A DNA stretch of 64,000 nt from Pyropia haitanensis (lineage: Eukaryota > Rhodophyta > Bangiophyceae > Bangiales > Bangiaceae), in contig SDUX01000007.1 in assembly GCA_008729055.1 (NCBI GenBank), positions 372,001 through 436,000 on the forward strand. The letters run 5' to 3'. The notes under the pieces are model-generated. The model was not told where the DNA came from. It worked only from the letters and a program-made list of their open reading frames with translations, and did not search any database. Made by a program: the position numbers and the translations under genes. Of this stretch, positions 22,891-34,248 are shown in pieces; position 1 is the stretch's first letter; each line of letters opens with the position of its first letter.

Positions 22891-24900
22891 CCCCGCGGGC
22901 ACGGTGGGTGCGGGTGGGGGGGGGGGGAGGGCGGAGCGCGCGGGAGCGCCGAAAGGGGATGGGGAGGGGGCGCGGCCAGAGAGCGGCGCCACGGGGGAAT
23001 TGGGAGGGGGGGGGTCCGTCCGCAGGTCAGGTAGAGAGGATGGGCCGGCGGAGAGGAGGCCGTGGGGGGGGGGGGGGGGGGGGGGGGTTGGGTGGCTGGA
23101 GAGGGGGGGGGGGGAGTAGGCGGCGGGAGCCGGCCGGCGGGGGCGGCGGTCACCCCGGTGACCGCGGCGCGGCGGCAGGGGCGGGGTGGGCGGTTGGCCG
23201 GCCGGGGCGGCGCGACGCGGGGCGGGTCGCGGCGGGGAGGGGCGGGCGACACCGTCTTCCGCGGCCGCGGCGCGTCGTGTCGGCGGCGGTCGTCGCGGCG
23301 GCCGGGGGGGAGACAGCCCACCCGGCGGGTGGTGGAAGAGGGGCGCGGCGGCGCGGCCGCGGCGGCGACGGCGCCGACGCGGCGGCGCGGCGGCGGCGGC
23401 GGCGGCGCCGACGCGGCGGCGCGGCGCGCGGTCCGAGCGGGCCGGGCGGGCCGGGCGGGCCGGGCGGGCGGCAGCGGCGGCGGCGGCGGCGACGTGCCGC
23501 GGGGCGAGGCCGGCGTGGTGCGGTCCGCGGTGGGCGCCGCGCAGCCGGTGGCGGCGGCCACGGATGTACCCCACCGCCGCGGGCGCCGTCGTCACGCCCC
23601 CGCCGCACTCGGAGGGGGGAGGCGACCGCGAGGCGTGGGCGCCGCCCGCCCGCCCGCCCGCCCGCCCACCCGCCCGCCACCGTCGACACCGCCGGCCAGC
23701 CGGCTGTCCGCACCGCCGGGTGGGGGTGGGCGCGCGCACGTCTCGTCGAGGGGGGGCGGCGGGCGTGCTCGTCGCGGGGGGGGTGGGCGTGGGCGTCGTC
23801 GTCACGGGTAGGGGGGGGGCGTGGTCGCCGTGTCGCCTCGCGCTCCACCGCCGCGACCGCCCGCGCGCCCCGTGGGGAGGACGGTTGGGGACCCCCGCGC
23901 GCGCGGCCGCGGGGCCGCCGCCCCCCAACAAACGGGCATAGGCAGACAGGTAGGACCGCGGACCCACCGTGGCGGGGGGGGGCGGGGGATAGCGCGCGGC
24001 GGGTGCGCGCAGCCGCGGCGGCCGCGGGGGGTGTGCAGCGGGAGGAGCCACCCACGCGCCCCCCCCGGCCGCGTCGGCCAGCGCCGCGGCGGTTGGCCGG
24101 CGGGCCGACCGGCCTGCGGCCGGCCGCGGCGGTGGCGCGGCGCGGCGCGGCGCGGCACCGGCAGACCGGCGGCGGCGCCCACGGTAGGCCGGTAGCTCCC
24201 GGAGGCGGCGGGGCGGTCCCGCCTTGGGGGGGGGCGGCCGCCGTCGTGGTTCGGCGGCCGCGCCCACCGCCGCGGCTCGCAACGCCACACCCCCCCCTTC
24301 CAAACGCACCCACCGACGGCGGGCGCGCTCCGCCTTCTTCTCTCCCCCCCCCACCTCACCCCACCCCACGCACCCCCCCCGGTCCACCGCCGCGTCCGCC
24401 GACAGACGCGCGCGCAGCACGGCCGCCGGCGGGGGGGGCGGCCGGTGGGTCGGAGGATGCGGGGTCCGCCCCCCCGGCACACCGCCGCCCACCGCGGCGC
24501 GGCGCTGGCGCGGAAACCGTGCGTCAATGGGCAGCCACCGACACTGACGATACCCCCCACTCCACTACCACCACCACCGCTTCCCCCCTCCCCTCCCCAC
24601 TGTAGACGCGGACGTTGCTGCGGCGGCCGTCGCCCCGCCACCGACGGCGCCGCCACCGCCGGCGCCGCCGCCGCCGTCGCCGCCGCCGCCACACCGCCGC
24701 GCCGCGCGCGGCACACGCGAGCGGGTCCAACAACAGTTGCCGCCCCTCAACAACTAGCCAACCCCGCGGCGAGGGGTGGCGCCGCCGCGCCGACCGCGTG
24801 GCGGTTTTGGCGCGGCTGGAGGGAGGAAAGGGGGGACCAAACTGCAGAGGGGGGGGCGGTGGCGGCGGTGAGCGCCCGTACCCCTCCCTCCGACCCACTC
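22891..24900. other. GC-extreme upstream region of the CESA gene
   Basis: Low-complexity GC-rich DNA with long compositional open frames on both strands, including a poly-G run at 23064-23087 (24 bases). The CESA frame is open upstream to 24492, but that sequence is Arg/Pro/Ala repeats and is taken as non-coding. It should contain the CESA 5' UTR and promoter, which I cannot delimit. Confidence 0.5.
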
Positions 24901-27900
24901 CTCCCCACCGCCCCCCCGCCTCGCTCCTGGCAAGCGCCTCTGTCGGGAGGCGACCCGGCAGACGGCAAGTGGGGGGGGAGGCAACGCCGGGCCAGGCAGG
25001 TGTGCTGCGTACCCCACCCTCCGCGGATCAGGTTGGCCCCTCACCCCCCCGCCACAATCGCATCGTCGGCAAAAGCGGGCCCGCCCACGGGGGAGGACAG
25101 ACTGGTAGCCCTTCCCACACGCCACAGCGGCGGCCGCGGCGGTGGGCGCGCGAGCCCGCGTCCGCGCACGAACGTCCGCCCACCCGCCCGCCCGCCGCAT
25201 CCCCTTGGACACGGCCTGGCAATGGGCGACGGCGAGGCGGCGGCGTGGCCGGCCGGCCGAGCTGGACCCCACCCCCCCAGCGCCTCGGCCGCCGCCCGCC
25301 GCCGGCCTTCTCCGTCCACCAGCGCCAGCGTTGCCGCGTGGCGCTTCGCGCCCGTGTGCCGCCCGACGCAGCAGTAGCATCTGTGCCCGTTGCCGTCACC
25401 GCGGCAGAAGGGTGAACCGGAGGGGGCGGGAACTGGCCGGCCGGCTGCAGCCAACGCGTCTCGCGTCGTGCACAACCGATGCCATTGGCCACCAGCCTCT
25501 TCCACGGCGGGACCAGCTCGGTAATATCTGCGGCGGTTCTACGCCACCGCTGACCCCCACAAAGCCGCCCCCCCCCCCCCCGCCCCCCGGGGCACCGCTG
25601 CGAACGCGCGGCACGTCGCTGTGCGCACCGACGGCTGCGGGTCCATGTGTTGTGCCCTCGTGTCAGGGCAGCGAGAGAAACAGGAAATAGCGGGCGCCCG
25701 CAGTCCCGGACCGGGGCACGCCACGGGCCGATGGACGGGACGAGGGGCGGCTCACAGAGCCCGCGAGGGGGGCGGCTGCCAGCGCCAGCGGGCACCAGTC
25801 GCGGTCCGGCTGGCGGCGCCTGCCGCCGCTCCCATCCGTGCCCCCCACCCGGCCCCTCCCCCAACCGGTACCGCCACGCCAGCCACCGGCGGCACCGCCG
25901 CTGCCACCGCCGCTGCGGGGGCGCGCTGCCAGCACCACGAACCGGCAGACGGTCGGTGCCGGTCCGCCGCCGCCGCGGCGGCGCCCCAACCACAAACACG
26001 CCCACCCCGCCTCACCCAAAATTCTCGCATTGCATGGCGTGCGGTGGGCCCCACGGCGGGGCCACAGGTGGGGTAGCGAGGGAAGCGTCTTGGGAACAGG
26101 AGGCGCGTTGGGGGTGGATGCGCTGTGGGAACCCGGGGCGGGGGCTTGTTTTGGGAAGTGTTGATTGGGGGGGGGGGGGGCGTTGGGAAGGGCTGCTTTG
26201 GGGGAAGAGAGGCGAACGAGGTGTGGGAAGCGAAGCGTGGGGGGGGCGAGCCACGGCGGAAACAGGGGGGCAGGTGGCGCCCCCCTGCCCCCCCTCGCCC
26301 CGCCCAACCCCCCTCCAAACCCCCCCAAACACCCCTCATCCTCTGGCGACCGGCGTCCAACCCAATCGGTGCGGGTGGTGCGAGGCCCTGGCTGACGACA
26401 CGTCGACACGGGCGGTGGCGGCCGGGCGGTCACGTGCCCCCGCTCCCAACGCCGCTTCCCCGTTTGGAGGTGGCAGGCCCACTTGCCAGGCGGGCGGAAA
26501 GGGGGGGGGGGGCGGCCGGACGCGTGTGTAGAGGCCACTCGCGCACAACGGTGGCGGCGGCAGCGGTGGTGGTGGCGACGGTGACAAGGGCCGGGGGCGG
26601 GCGCCGCCGTCGCTGGCCCTCGCGCCGCCTCGCGCCGACGACGGGCAGGCGCTGGCAGCGGCCAAGGCCACGGCCGCGGATCGCGCCCAGCAGGGCAACG
26701 GCGGCCGCCGCGGGGGCAGCCGCGGCGAGACAATGGCGGCGACACTGCGGCCAGCACCTACCCCCCTGCGGCCCCCACGCTCCCCCCCACTGACCAACCA
26801 TCCGTGGGTCGGCACGCTTCGCGGACGAGTCGCAAGCGGGCGGGGGCCGGGACGCGTTGAGCGTCGCGGTGCTGCCATCATGGATGCGCGAACAGCAGTG
26901 GCACGCATCTTGGAGGCGCAACCAACAGCAGCACGCGTCGGCCGCGAGCACACAGTCATTCGGAAGAGCCTCGCCTCCTTTACTTACCTCAAAGACGAAC
27001 CAGGGCGGTGGGTCGCGCAGCTGTTCTGACAGATACTTACATCAACCGGGATGCTGGGCGCGGATGCGAGACTCACGAGATGGAATTGAAAGCGAGGCGG
27101 TTGGCTTCTTGGCCACCGTACGGAATGGAACGAAGTCACACAGAAAGGGAAGACGGTCTCCCGGATGGACATCACCGCTGTGAGGGGAAGCCCCATTCGT
27201 CTCCTCTGCGGCACTGTACGGGAATGCCGTGGGCACTGCCGCCGTCGGCGGCGTGAGGTCATAGCCGTGTACAGTCCATCCTCGATGAACGCCCACCCCT
27301 CTGACGCGAATTGCAGCTGTGATCGAGGCGGGTCGGCCTCTGAAATGGTAGAAGAGTCCTTGCAAGACACGAGAGTGTGCCTGGATCGTCCCTCTGAGGG
27401 CGATCGTCGGTTGACTCGTCATAGACCAACTTGGGATTGCATGCGGATGGGCTATGGTCGGGGATTGACTGTATACATCGTTGATTGACGGAAAGGGTGA
27501 TATAATAAGGAACTGAGAGGGTCACACGGAGGGGGGTGGGTCCCTGTCCACCTCGACCTGTTTTGCAGTCTTGACTCGCCCCGGTCGAGTGCGCGGCACG
27601 TGGCCCTGCGACGCGGATCATCCGTTCCGGTGGCACCGCGGCGGCAGGCTCGCTGCTGGGGATTGGCAAGGGTCGGACCTCACCCTTCTCGACCTTCCCG
27701 TTCCCGCTACTCAAGTCGTGGGTACGTACCCTGGAGGGCGGAGTATCGATCCGTTAATTGGAGCCCACAACGAAGCCGTGTCCTCCTACAAAACGTTTCT
27801 CGCGCCGTCCAGAAGGCCGGCCCGCTGCACGGGATGCAGCGAAAGCGCGTTGATCTTGAGACCACGAGAATATCTACTTTGAGGGACGGAGGTCACCGCG

Positions 27901-28150
27901 TGAGCCACTCGCACGAGGGAATAGCAGACGCGTCCAGTAGGATGATGAAGCGGCAACGAACCGACTGAGATGGTCCTTAAGTACTCCAGACGCGTCTGGT
28001 GAGATGGTTCCTAAATGCTCCAGCCTCCTCAACACAATCTAATGTACTAGTACCCAATGTAGGTCGACCGACGTTTCCGATACGATCATACACAAGTCGT
28101 CGAGCGAGAAGCGGGATTCCAGCAGATTGCTGTCTGCAGCAGACTGAAAA
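24901..28150. other. intergenic between CESA and PanC, no gene supported
   Basis: From 24,900 to 26,800 the DNA is GC-rich with compositional frames only. From 26,850 to 28,100 composition is moderate and short frames occur on both strands. The minus strand carries two good splice donors near 26,990 and 27,037. A short imperfect direct repeat (GAGATGGTYCTTAA/CCTAAA with TGCTCCAG-like ends) occurs at 27,969-28,020. Confidence 0.45.
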
Positions 28151-29854
28151 GTGGATCAAAGACGGTCGGCGCAGGAGCTCCGACCGCGGGGGCCGCATCC
28201 CCACATTCGATGGTGCGTCGTCCCGCCGCCCCCCCCCTCTATCGACGGCGCCTCCCTCCAACGTCCCCCCCCTCACCCCTCCCCTCCCACCGCCGCCGTT
28301 TACCCCGCCCAGCATGCCATCCGACGACCCCCCCCCCCCCCCAATGGTCACCCCGTCCCTGGCCACGGCGCCACCGCCACCGCCACCGCCGCTACCACCG
28401 CCCGTGCTGCTGGCGACGGCCGCCCCGCCGCCGTGCTGGTGGTGCCGTCGGTCGCGCGCATGGCCGCCGCCCGGTCGGCGCTGCCGGCGGCGACGCGCGT
28501 CGGGCTGGTGGCGACGATGGGTGCGCTTCACGAGGGGCACTTGGTACGTGGCCGTGGTGGCCGGGGGGTGGGGGGGGAGGGCGGGGGGGTGGACGACGGG
28601 ACGGAGAGGGGGGGGGGGGGGAGCGACGACAGAGGGGGGAGGGGGGGAGGGGCGACGACAGAAGGGAGGGGGGTACGTTTGGCCGCCCGCCTCCCGTCGC
28701 TTGCGGCCGGAGGCCGTACCAGTGGCGGCGGGCGGTACGGCGGTGCCGCGCGCCGTGCCCTTGACTGCGCATGGAGGGGCGGCCTCCCTGACAGGCCCCT
28801 CGTCTCTTCCGCCTCGCGCTCCATCCTTTTTCTGGTTGTCGGTTGGCGCTGTATGGTTCCCTCATGTGCTGTCCCGGCCGCCTTCTCCCTTTTCTCCCTC
28901 CTCCTCCCACCTTCTCCCCTCTTGCTCCCGCCCCCCTCAACTCCCCCCTCCGTAACCAAGGCGCTCGTTCGCCGCTCCCTCGCTGAGACAGACGTCACCA
29001 TTGTGAGTATCTATGTCAACGCGCTGCAGTTTGGGGCGGGCGAGGACCTCGCCACCTACCCGCGCACGCTCGACGCGGACATTGCGCTGCTGACGCCGGT
29101 GCTCAGTGGTGCCCCCCCCCCCTCGCCCGCGGATGGCATCGGCGGCGGCAGTGACAGCGGCGCAACGCCGGCGGCCGCGTCCCCCCCCGCCCCCCCCCAG
29201 CACCTCATCTTTACTCCCCCCGCCGCCGAGATGCGCCCGCCCGCTGCCGGCACGACCGTCACGACCACCGTCGGGGACGCGGCGACCAACGTGGCCTCGG
29301 AAGGCGCCGCGCGCCCCCACTTTTTCGCCGGCGTCGCGACTGTCGTGGCGGGCCTCCTCGCGCTCACCCGCCCCACCGCCGCCTACTTTGGCGAAAAGGA
29401 CGCGCAGCAGCTGGCCGTCGTCACCGCCGTCTGCCGGGACCTCCACTTCCCGGCAACCATCGTAGGGGTCCCGACGGTGCGCGCCGCTGATGGCCTCGCC
29501 GCGTCGTCGCGCAACGTGTACCTGACGCCGGCTGAACGCGCCGCCGCGCCGGCGCTGTACCGCGCGCTGCGGCGGGGCCGCGACGCGTGGGCGGCAGTGG
29601 ATGGAGGAGCCGTCGCGGCGCGGTGTCTCCGTGAGACCGTGCAGGCGGCGGTGGAACGCGAGTTGGCGGCGGCCGCCGCGGGCGGACGGCTGCTGTACGT
29701 GAGCGTCGCGAACCGGTGGACGATGCGGGAGGTGGCGGGGGACGTCCGCCCGCCGGCGATGGTGCGCGCCGAGGCGCCCGACGGGGAGGTGGTGGTGAGC
29801 TTGGCGGTGCAGCTCGGCGCCGCGCGCCTCATTGATAACATCGTGCTGCGGTGA
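28151..29854 (+). CDS. panC: pantothenate synthetase (2 exons)
   Basis: The enzyme joins pantoate and beta-alanine with ATP, the last step of vitamin B5 synthesis. Exon 1 ends at 28543 and exon 2 is 28961-29854; the 417-bp intron is GT-AG, phase 0, and splits the HEGH motif region (TMGALHEGHL | ALVRRSLAETD). Exon 2 shows VSIYVNALQF, ARPHFFAGVATVV, YFGEKDAQQL, PTVRAADGLAASSRNVYLT and the C-terminal domain. An insertion of about 40 Gly/Ser/Pro/Ala residues after DADIALLTPVL is absent from typical PanC. With the M at 28151 the protein has 428 residues, about 140 more than bacterial PanC. The Pro-rich N-terminus may be a plastid or mitochondrial transit peptide or partly UTR. A poly-C run near 28,330 makes the upstream frame and start unsure. 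Confidence 0.87.
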   Translation: MDQRRSAQELRPRGPHPHIRWCVVPPPPPSIDGASLQRPPPHPSPPTAAVYPAQHAIRRPPPPPNGHPVPGHGATATATAATTARAAGDGRPAAVLVVPSVARMAAARSALPAATRVGLVATMGALHEGHLVRGRGGRGVGGEGGGVDDGTERGGGGSDDRGGRGGGATTEGRGVRLAARLPSLAAGGRTSGGGRYGGAARRALDCAWRGGLPDRPLVSSASRSILFLVVGWRCMVPSCAVPAAFSLFSLLLPPSPLLLPPPSTPPSVTKALVRRSLAETDVTIVSIYVNALQFGAGEDLATYPRTLDADIALLTPVLSGAPPPSPADGIGGGSDSGATPAAASPPAPPQHLIFTPPAAEMRPPAAGTTVTTTVGDAATNVASEGAARPHFFAGVATVVAGLLALTRPTAAYFGEKDAQQLAVVTAVCRDLHFPATIVGVPTVRAADGLAASSRNVYLTPAERAAAPALYRALRRGRDAWAAVDGGAVAARCLRETVQAAVERELAAAAAGGRLLYVSVANRWTMREVAGDVRPPAMVRAEAPDGEVVVSLAVQLGAARLIDNIVLR

Positions 29855-30618
29855 GGGCGCGCGTGTGGTAGAGGGGGAAGCAGGGGGGAGGGGGGGGGGG
29901 GGGGCAGACAGATGGACAGAGGACGCCGCGCCGCGCCGCCAGGGGGGGAACAGGGCGTCCAGACGGGAACCGCGACCGCGTCATCGCGGCGGCCTGCCGC
30001 TGCCGCCGCCCGGCGGCCGCCGAGAGGTCCCCCGCCGCGGCGGGCCGGGCGCGCCCACCGCCCAGCGACCCACCGCGAGCGGCCCGCGCGCGACCGTGGG
30101 GGAGAGGGCTGCCACCGCCGCCAGACCACGGCGCGGCACCGCCGGGGCCGCGTCAGCAGACGTGGCCGACGCGTGCGTGCCCGGCTCGCGGCGGCCGTGC
30201 CGTGGCCGTGCCGGTGCCCAGGCTCGGCTCGGTTCCGCGTTTGCTCCCCCCTCTCACCCTCCTCTGTCCCGCTGGTACCACCATGCGAATCGAAAGCACG
30301 CCCAGCCCTCCCCCCCATCAACAACACCCGCTTATCCTCGCCCTCCCCCCCCCCCGGCCTCCATCCTCTGCCTTTCTCTCTCTCCTTCCTCCAGACCCCC
30401 ACAGCCCCACATGACAATTCGCGTAAGCAGTACATGGCCCGGCGCGGCCACCCGCGACGCGCGGCCGCCGTGACAGCCACCACACGGCCGTTGCCGTCGG
30501 CCAAGCGCCCGCACCCAACGGGACGGCTACACGCCCAGCCATACCCACAGCCCATCTCCTCCCTCCTCCCCCCCTCCCCCCCCACCCTTGAACCGCCGTG
30601 CTGTCTCCCTCCCTTCGT
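29855..30618. other. 3' intergenic between PanC and cornichon
   Basis: A 764-bp gap between two convergent genes, with C-rich and G-rich homopolymer patches. No further gene was recognised. Confidence 0.5.
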
Positions 30619-31035
30619 TCACGCCACCTCCAGCAACATCATGATGAAACGGTACAGGTAGAAGAAAAAGCTGACGAGAAAGAAGCCGAGCTTCACCTCC
30701 GCCACCCGCCGCTCCCGCCCGAGCGACCCAAAGATGCGCGTGTTGTCGAGCAGATGGCTCCCCCGCCGCACCGTCGCGACGTGCCAGCCCAACAGCGGCA
30801 GGTTGAGCGCGACCGCCGCCCACTCGGCGCGGAGGAGGAGCAGCGCGGTCATGCCCGCGTGCATGCCAATGGTGAACCCGGCGAGCCCGTTGACGCGCGC
30901 GCACAGCTCGATAGGGTTGACGTGGTCCATCAGCAGGTCCGAGAAGAGGATGAGCGTATAGAGGGTGATGAAGAGCTCGCCCGAGGTGGCCAAGAAGATG
31001 GTCACCCAAAAGGTCACGTCCAGGGCGACGCCCAT
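30619..31035 (-). CDS. CNIH: cornichon / Erv14 cargo receptor
   Basis: A small membrane protein that selects transmembrane cargo into COPII vesicles leaving the ER. The protein has 138 residues, the usual family length, with three to four hydrophobic segments. Family-typical stretches are LFSDLLMDHVNPIELCARVN (compare cornichon 'SDLE.DYINPI.LC..LN'), LNLPLLGWHV and LLDNTRIFGSLGRERRV, then KLGFFLVSFFFYLYRFIMML at the C-terminus. The start is M at 31035 (MGVALDVTFWVTIF), as expected just before the first hydrophobic segment; in-frame upstream sequence is low complexity. It is intronless, convergent with PanC, and divergent from the acetyltransferase-like gene, with 773 bp between start codons. 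Confidence 0.9.
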   Translation of the reverse strand: MGVALDVTFWVTIFLATSGELFITLYTLILFSDLLMDHVNPIELCARVNGLAGFTIGMHAGMTALLLLRAEWAAVALNLPLLGWHVATVRRGSHLLDNTRIFGSLGRERRVAEVKLGFFLVSFFFYLYRFIMMLLEVA

Positions 31036-31808
31036 GGTGAAGGGGGGGGGAGGGCGGCCGGAGGGGGGAGGCGGGGAATCTGCCAAGAAGCGCCGCCACA
31101 GGGGAGGCGGGAGGCGAAAAAACGAAACAAGAGGAGCCACCGGCAGGAGGATGGGGCAAGGGCGTACCAGGAAGGAACAGGGGACGGGTGGCCAGGACCG
31201 GATGGAGGGCGCCACGACGTGCAGGCCCGTCGGAGGGGGGGCGGCGGGGGAGTCCGCCGGCCACGTCGCCCCCCACACGTCACCGCCACGGGCACGGGGG
31301 CGTCGATGCCAGGCGGGCGGGCGAGGCGGGCGGCCGTGGCGGGCGCCCACCGCCGGGGCAGGCCGATCCGGCGGGCGGGCGGGCGGCGCGGGCACACGGC
31401 GGGCGGCAGCTGCGCGGGCGGGGACGCGCGACGCGGCCAAGTCGAAACGGCGGGTCCGCGCGGGCCAGCCCCGCCGGCAACCGTGTACAGTTTTCGTGTG
31501 CTCTGGGGCATCCGCAACGCGGCCGGCAGCCGGTTAAGGGAGTCTCAGCCAATGGGGGGCGTAGTGGTGGACAGACAGCCAATGAGACGCTGTTCGCGGT
31601 GGCGCTGTCCCACAAGTGACGACAGCCAGCGAACGACTTTGGTCCATTCTTGTCAGATCCATGTCTGGGCGCCTTTTTGCTTTTGAAAACCTCGAGACGC
31701 GGTGCGCCATCGACCGGCACGACCTGCTCACCGCCGCCCCCAGCGCCACTGCCAATCCCCTCCCCCTGCCCCCCCCCCCCCTCCCCACCCAAAGAAAAAA
31801 CGACAACC
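31036..31808. promoter_or_regulatory. divergent promoter region with paired CCAAT boxes
   Basis: The gap between the divergent cornichon and acetyltransferase-like starts holds two CAGCCAATG motifs on the plus strand (CCAAT at 31549-31553 and 31579-31583), exactly 30 bp apart and about 230 bp before the plus-strand ATG. CCAAT boxes are the classical NF-Y site. The rest is GC-rich with compositional frames. Confidence 0.45.
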
Positions 31809-32162
31809 ATGGATGCCCCCCCTCGCCCCCCCCGCCCCCCCCGCCCCCCCCGCTCCCTCCCCACCGACGCCCTCCGCGGCGTCGCGGTCGCGGCCATGGT
31901 CCTCGTCGAGGCCGCCCCCCGCGCCTACGGCTGCCGCCTCGGCCACGCGCCGTGGGCGGGCCTCGCCCCCGCCGACCTCGTCATGCCGCTCTTCCTCTTT
32001 TGTGTGGGCATGGCGCAGGCGGGGCGCCTCTGGTCGGCCAGTCGCGGCCGTGCCGTCGCTACCGCCGCCGCCACCGCCGCCGGCGGTGCGTATCGCCGCC
32101 TCGACGCGCCGGCGGCGGCGGCCGTCGGTGCGGGCGACCGCCGCGGCGGCGTTGGCGGCAAC

Positions 32163-32213
<51 letters not shown>

Positions 32214-33776
32214 CACCCCCCCCCCGCCCTTTTGTCTCCCTCCGCCCTTCCCCCCCCCCCATCCCCTCCCTCGCCGCCGCCACCCGCCGCGCCGCCGCCC
32301 TCGCCGCGGCGGGCGTCCTCCTCGGCGGCGGCGTGAGCGCCCGCCCCGGCGGCGGCGGGCTGACGCTCGCCCTCGACGCCGCGGCGGTGCGCCTGCCGGG
32401 GGTGCTCCAGCGGATCGCCGCGGCGCAGCTGGCGTGCGCGGCGGTCGTGTGGGCGGCGGGGGGGGGGTGGCGCCGGTGGTGGGGCGGCGCGGGTGGCCAC
32501 AGCCAGCGGCACCACCGGTGGGGGGGGGGGGGGCGGCAGACGCGGTCGACGGCGGGGGGGGGAGGGCGGGCGGTGCCGCGGGAGTGGCGTCCCCGTCGGC
32601 GGCCGAGGCGGGCGGCGGCGTGCCAGCCGCGGCGGCTACCGCCGCCGCCACCGGCGCGCCCCCCCCCCGACCGCCGCCCGCGGCCCCCATCGACGGGCAC
32701 CGCGCCGTCGCGACGGCCGGCCGCGCCGCGGCGGCGGCCGCCGCGGCGCTCCTCGCCGCCCACACCGCCACGCTCGGCGCGGCGGCCACGTGCGGCGGGG
32801 GGCTCCCCCCGACGACCGCCGACGCGGTGGCGGTGCTGCTGAGCCCCGCGTGCAACGGCGCCGCGGCGGTCGACGCGGCGGTGCTCGGCGCGGGGCACCT
32901 GTACGCAAACCCGCCCTACGGGCGGCTGCCCGCGTGCTCCGCCGCGTCCCCGTGCTGGCACGCCCCCGCCGCCACCCCCGCCGACGCTGGTGGGGGAGCG
33001 GCCGCGCCGCCACGGTTCCGGCCGGGCGCGCCGGCCTGGTGTGGCCGCCGGTCCGACCCAGAGGGCCCCGTCTCGTCGCTCGCCGCGACCGCCGCGGCGC
33101 TGGGCGGCCTCGCGTACGGCTGCCTGGGCGGTGGAGGCGCGGGCGGCACGGACGGCGGCCTGCCGCCGCGGCGGGCGGCGGCGGCGGCGGCGGTGACGGC
33201 GGCCGCCGCCGCGGCGGGCCACGCGTCGGGGTGGGCGCCCATCATCAAGGCGCTGTACACGCCGGCGTACGTGGCGGCCACGTCGGCGGTGGCGGTGGCG
33301 CTCCACGCCGCGCTTGGCGCCGCGGCGGCGTGGTCGGCGGGTGTGGCGCGGGCGGCGGGGGGGGGGGGAGCGCTGCGGCCCGGCGCCGCCCTGCCGTCGG
33401 CTCCGCGCGCTCCGCCCCTCCCGATGGGGAGTGCGCGTCCTCCCCCCGCACCCCTCCCACCCCCACCTTTCCTCCTCCCACCCGCAGCGCCACTGCCACC
33501 ACGGTAGCTGCAACCGCCACCGCGGCGGGCCTCCGCGTCGCCGCCGCGGCGGGCCGCGCCGCCCTCCCCCTGTACGCGCTCTTTGGGCTGCGCCTCGCGC
33601 CCGCCGCCGTTGCCGCGCTCTACATTGGCGGCGACCCGTCGCGCAACGCGGTTAGCGCGGTGGGCTCGGCGGCGGCGGCGGTGTTGGGGGAGGACGGGGG
33701 GGAGCTGGCCGTCGCGGCGGTGACGGTTGCGGTGGCAATGGCGGTGGGGTGCTGGTGGTCCCCGTCGGGGGGGTGA
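31809..33776 (+). CDS. heparan-alpha-glucosaminide N-acetyltransferase-like membrane protein (gene model incomplete)
   Basis: A multi-pass acyltransferase-like protein of the HGSNAT/DUF5009 family. The start MDAPPRPPRPP lies in a good context (AACCATGG). Then come SLPTDALRGVAVAAMVLVEA and PADLVMPLFLFCVGMAQA, the family's 'R..SLD..RG..I.LMI' and 'ADLVFPFFLFI.G' motifs (to about 32,095). Matching sequence continues in another frame at about 32,265-32,460 (RLPGVLQRIAAAQLACAAVV), a third frame at about 32,640-33,335 (CNGAAAVDAAVLGAGHLY, DPEGPVSSLAATAAALGGLAYG, IIKALYTPAYVAATS), and again the first frame at 33,488-33,776 (GRAALPLYALFGLRLAP). The last junction has an acceptor at 33487, but the first has no AG between 32,100 and 32,290. 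Introns, sequence-length errors or a decaying gene are all possible. The His expected for catalysis was not identified. Confidence 0.62.
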
Positions 33777-33865
33777 GGTGAGGGGGGGGGGGGCGGGGGG
33801 AGAGGAGGTGCCACCAGAGCAGGGAGCCGGCCGCGGCCGGCCGCCTGGCCGTTGGCGCAGCCGCC

Positions 33866-33965
33866 GTCGGCGTCGGACCGCGTGGCCGCCGTCGGCGTTG
33901 GACCGCGTGGCCGCTGTCGGCGTTGGACCGCGTGGCCGCTGTCGGCGTCGGACCGCGTGGCCGCT
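33866..33965 (+). repeat. 25-bp tandem repeat, 4 copies
   Basis: Four near-identical 25-bp units, GTCGGCGTYGGACCGCGTGG followed by CCGCY, lie end to end in the gap between two convergent genes. Confidence 0.95.
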
Positions 33966-34248
33966 TCCCCCATTGGCCCTCGCCGGCCGCCCCGCACGCC
34001 GCGTCCGCCCGTGCGCGCGCCCGTGCCGCGGCCGGCACGCGCGGCGGTCTTCTCGGCGAGCAGCGGTAGCGGCCGCTGCTGCCGCGCAGTGCCGGCCAGG
34101 CGGGCGCACACGCCACGGCGGCGACGCCCGCCGCCGCGACCGAGACCATCCCCAAGAAAAAAAAGCGGCGCTGGGCGTATCTTGTTGGGCGGCGGGGTGC
34201 ACGCGCTCCGCCCCCCCTGCCCCTCCCCCTCGTGACTGTGCGGACACG

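Noticed and set aside
21547..24492. Extending the CESA exon 1 upstream to 24492 (981 codons)
   Set aside because: Sequence before M at 22890 is Arg/Pro/Ala low complexity crossing a 24-base poly-G; a normal CesA length is reached without it.
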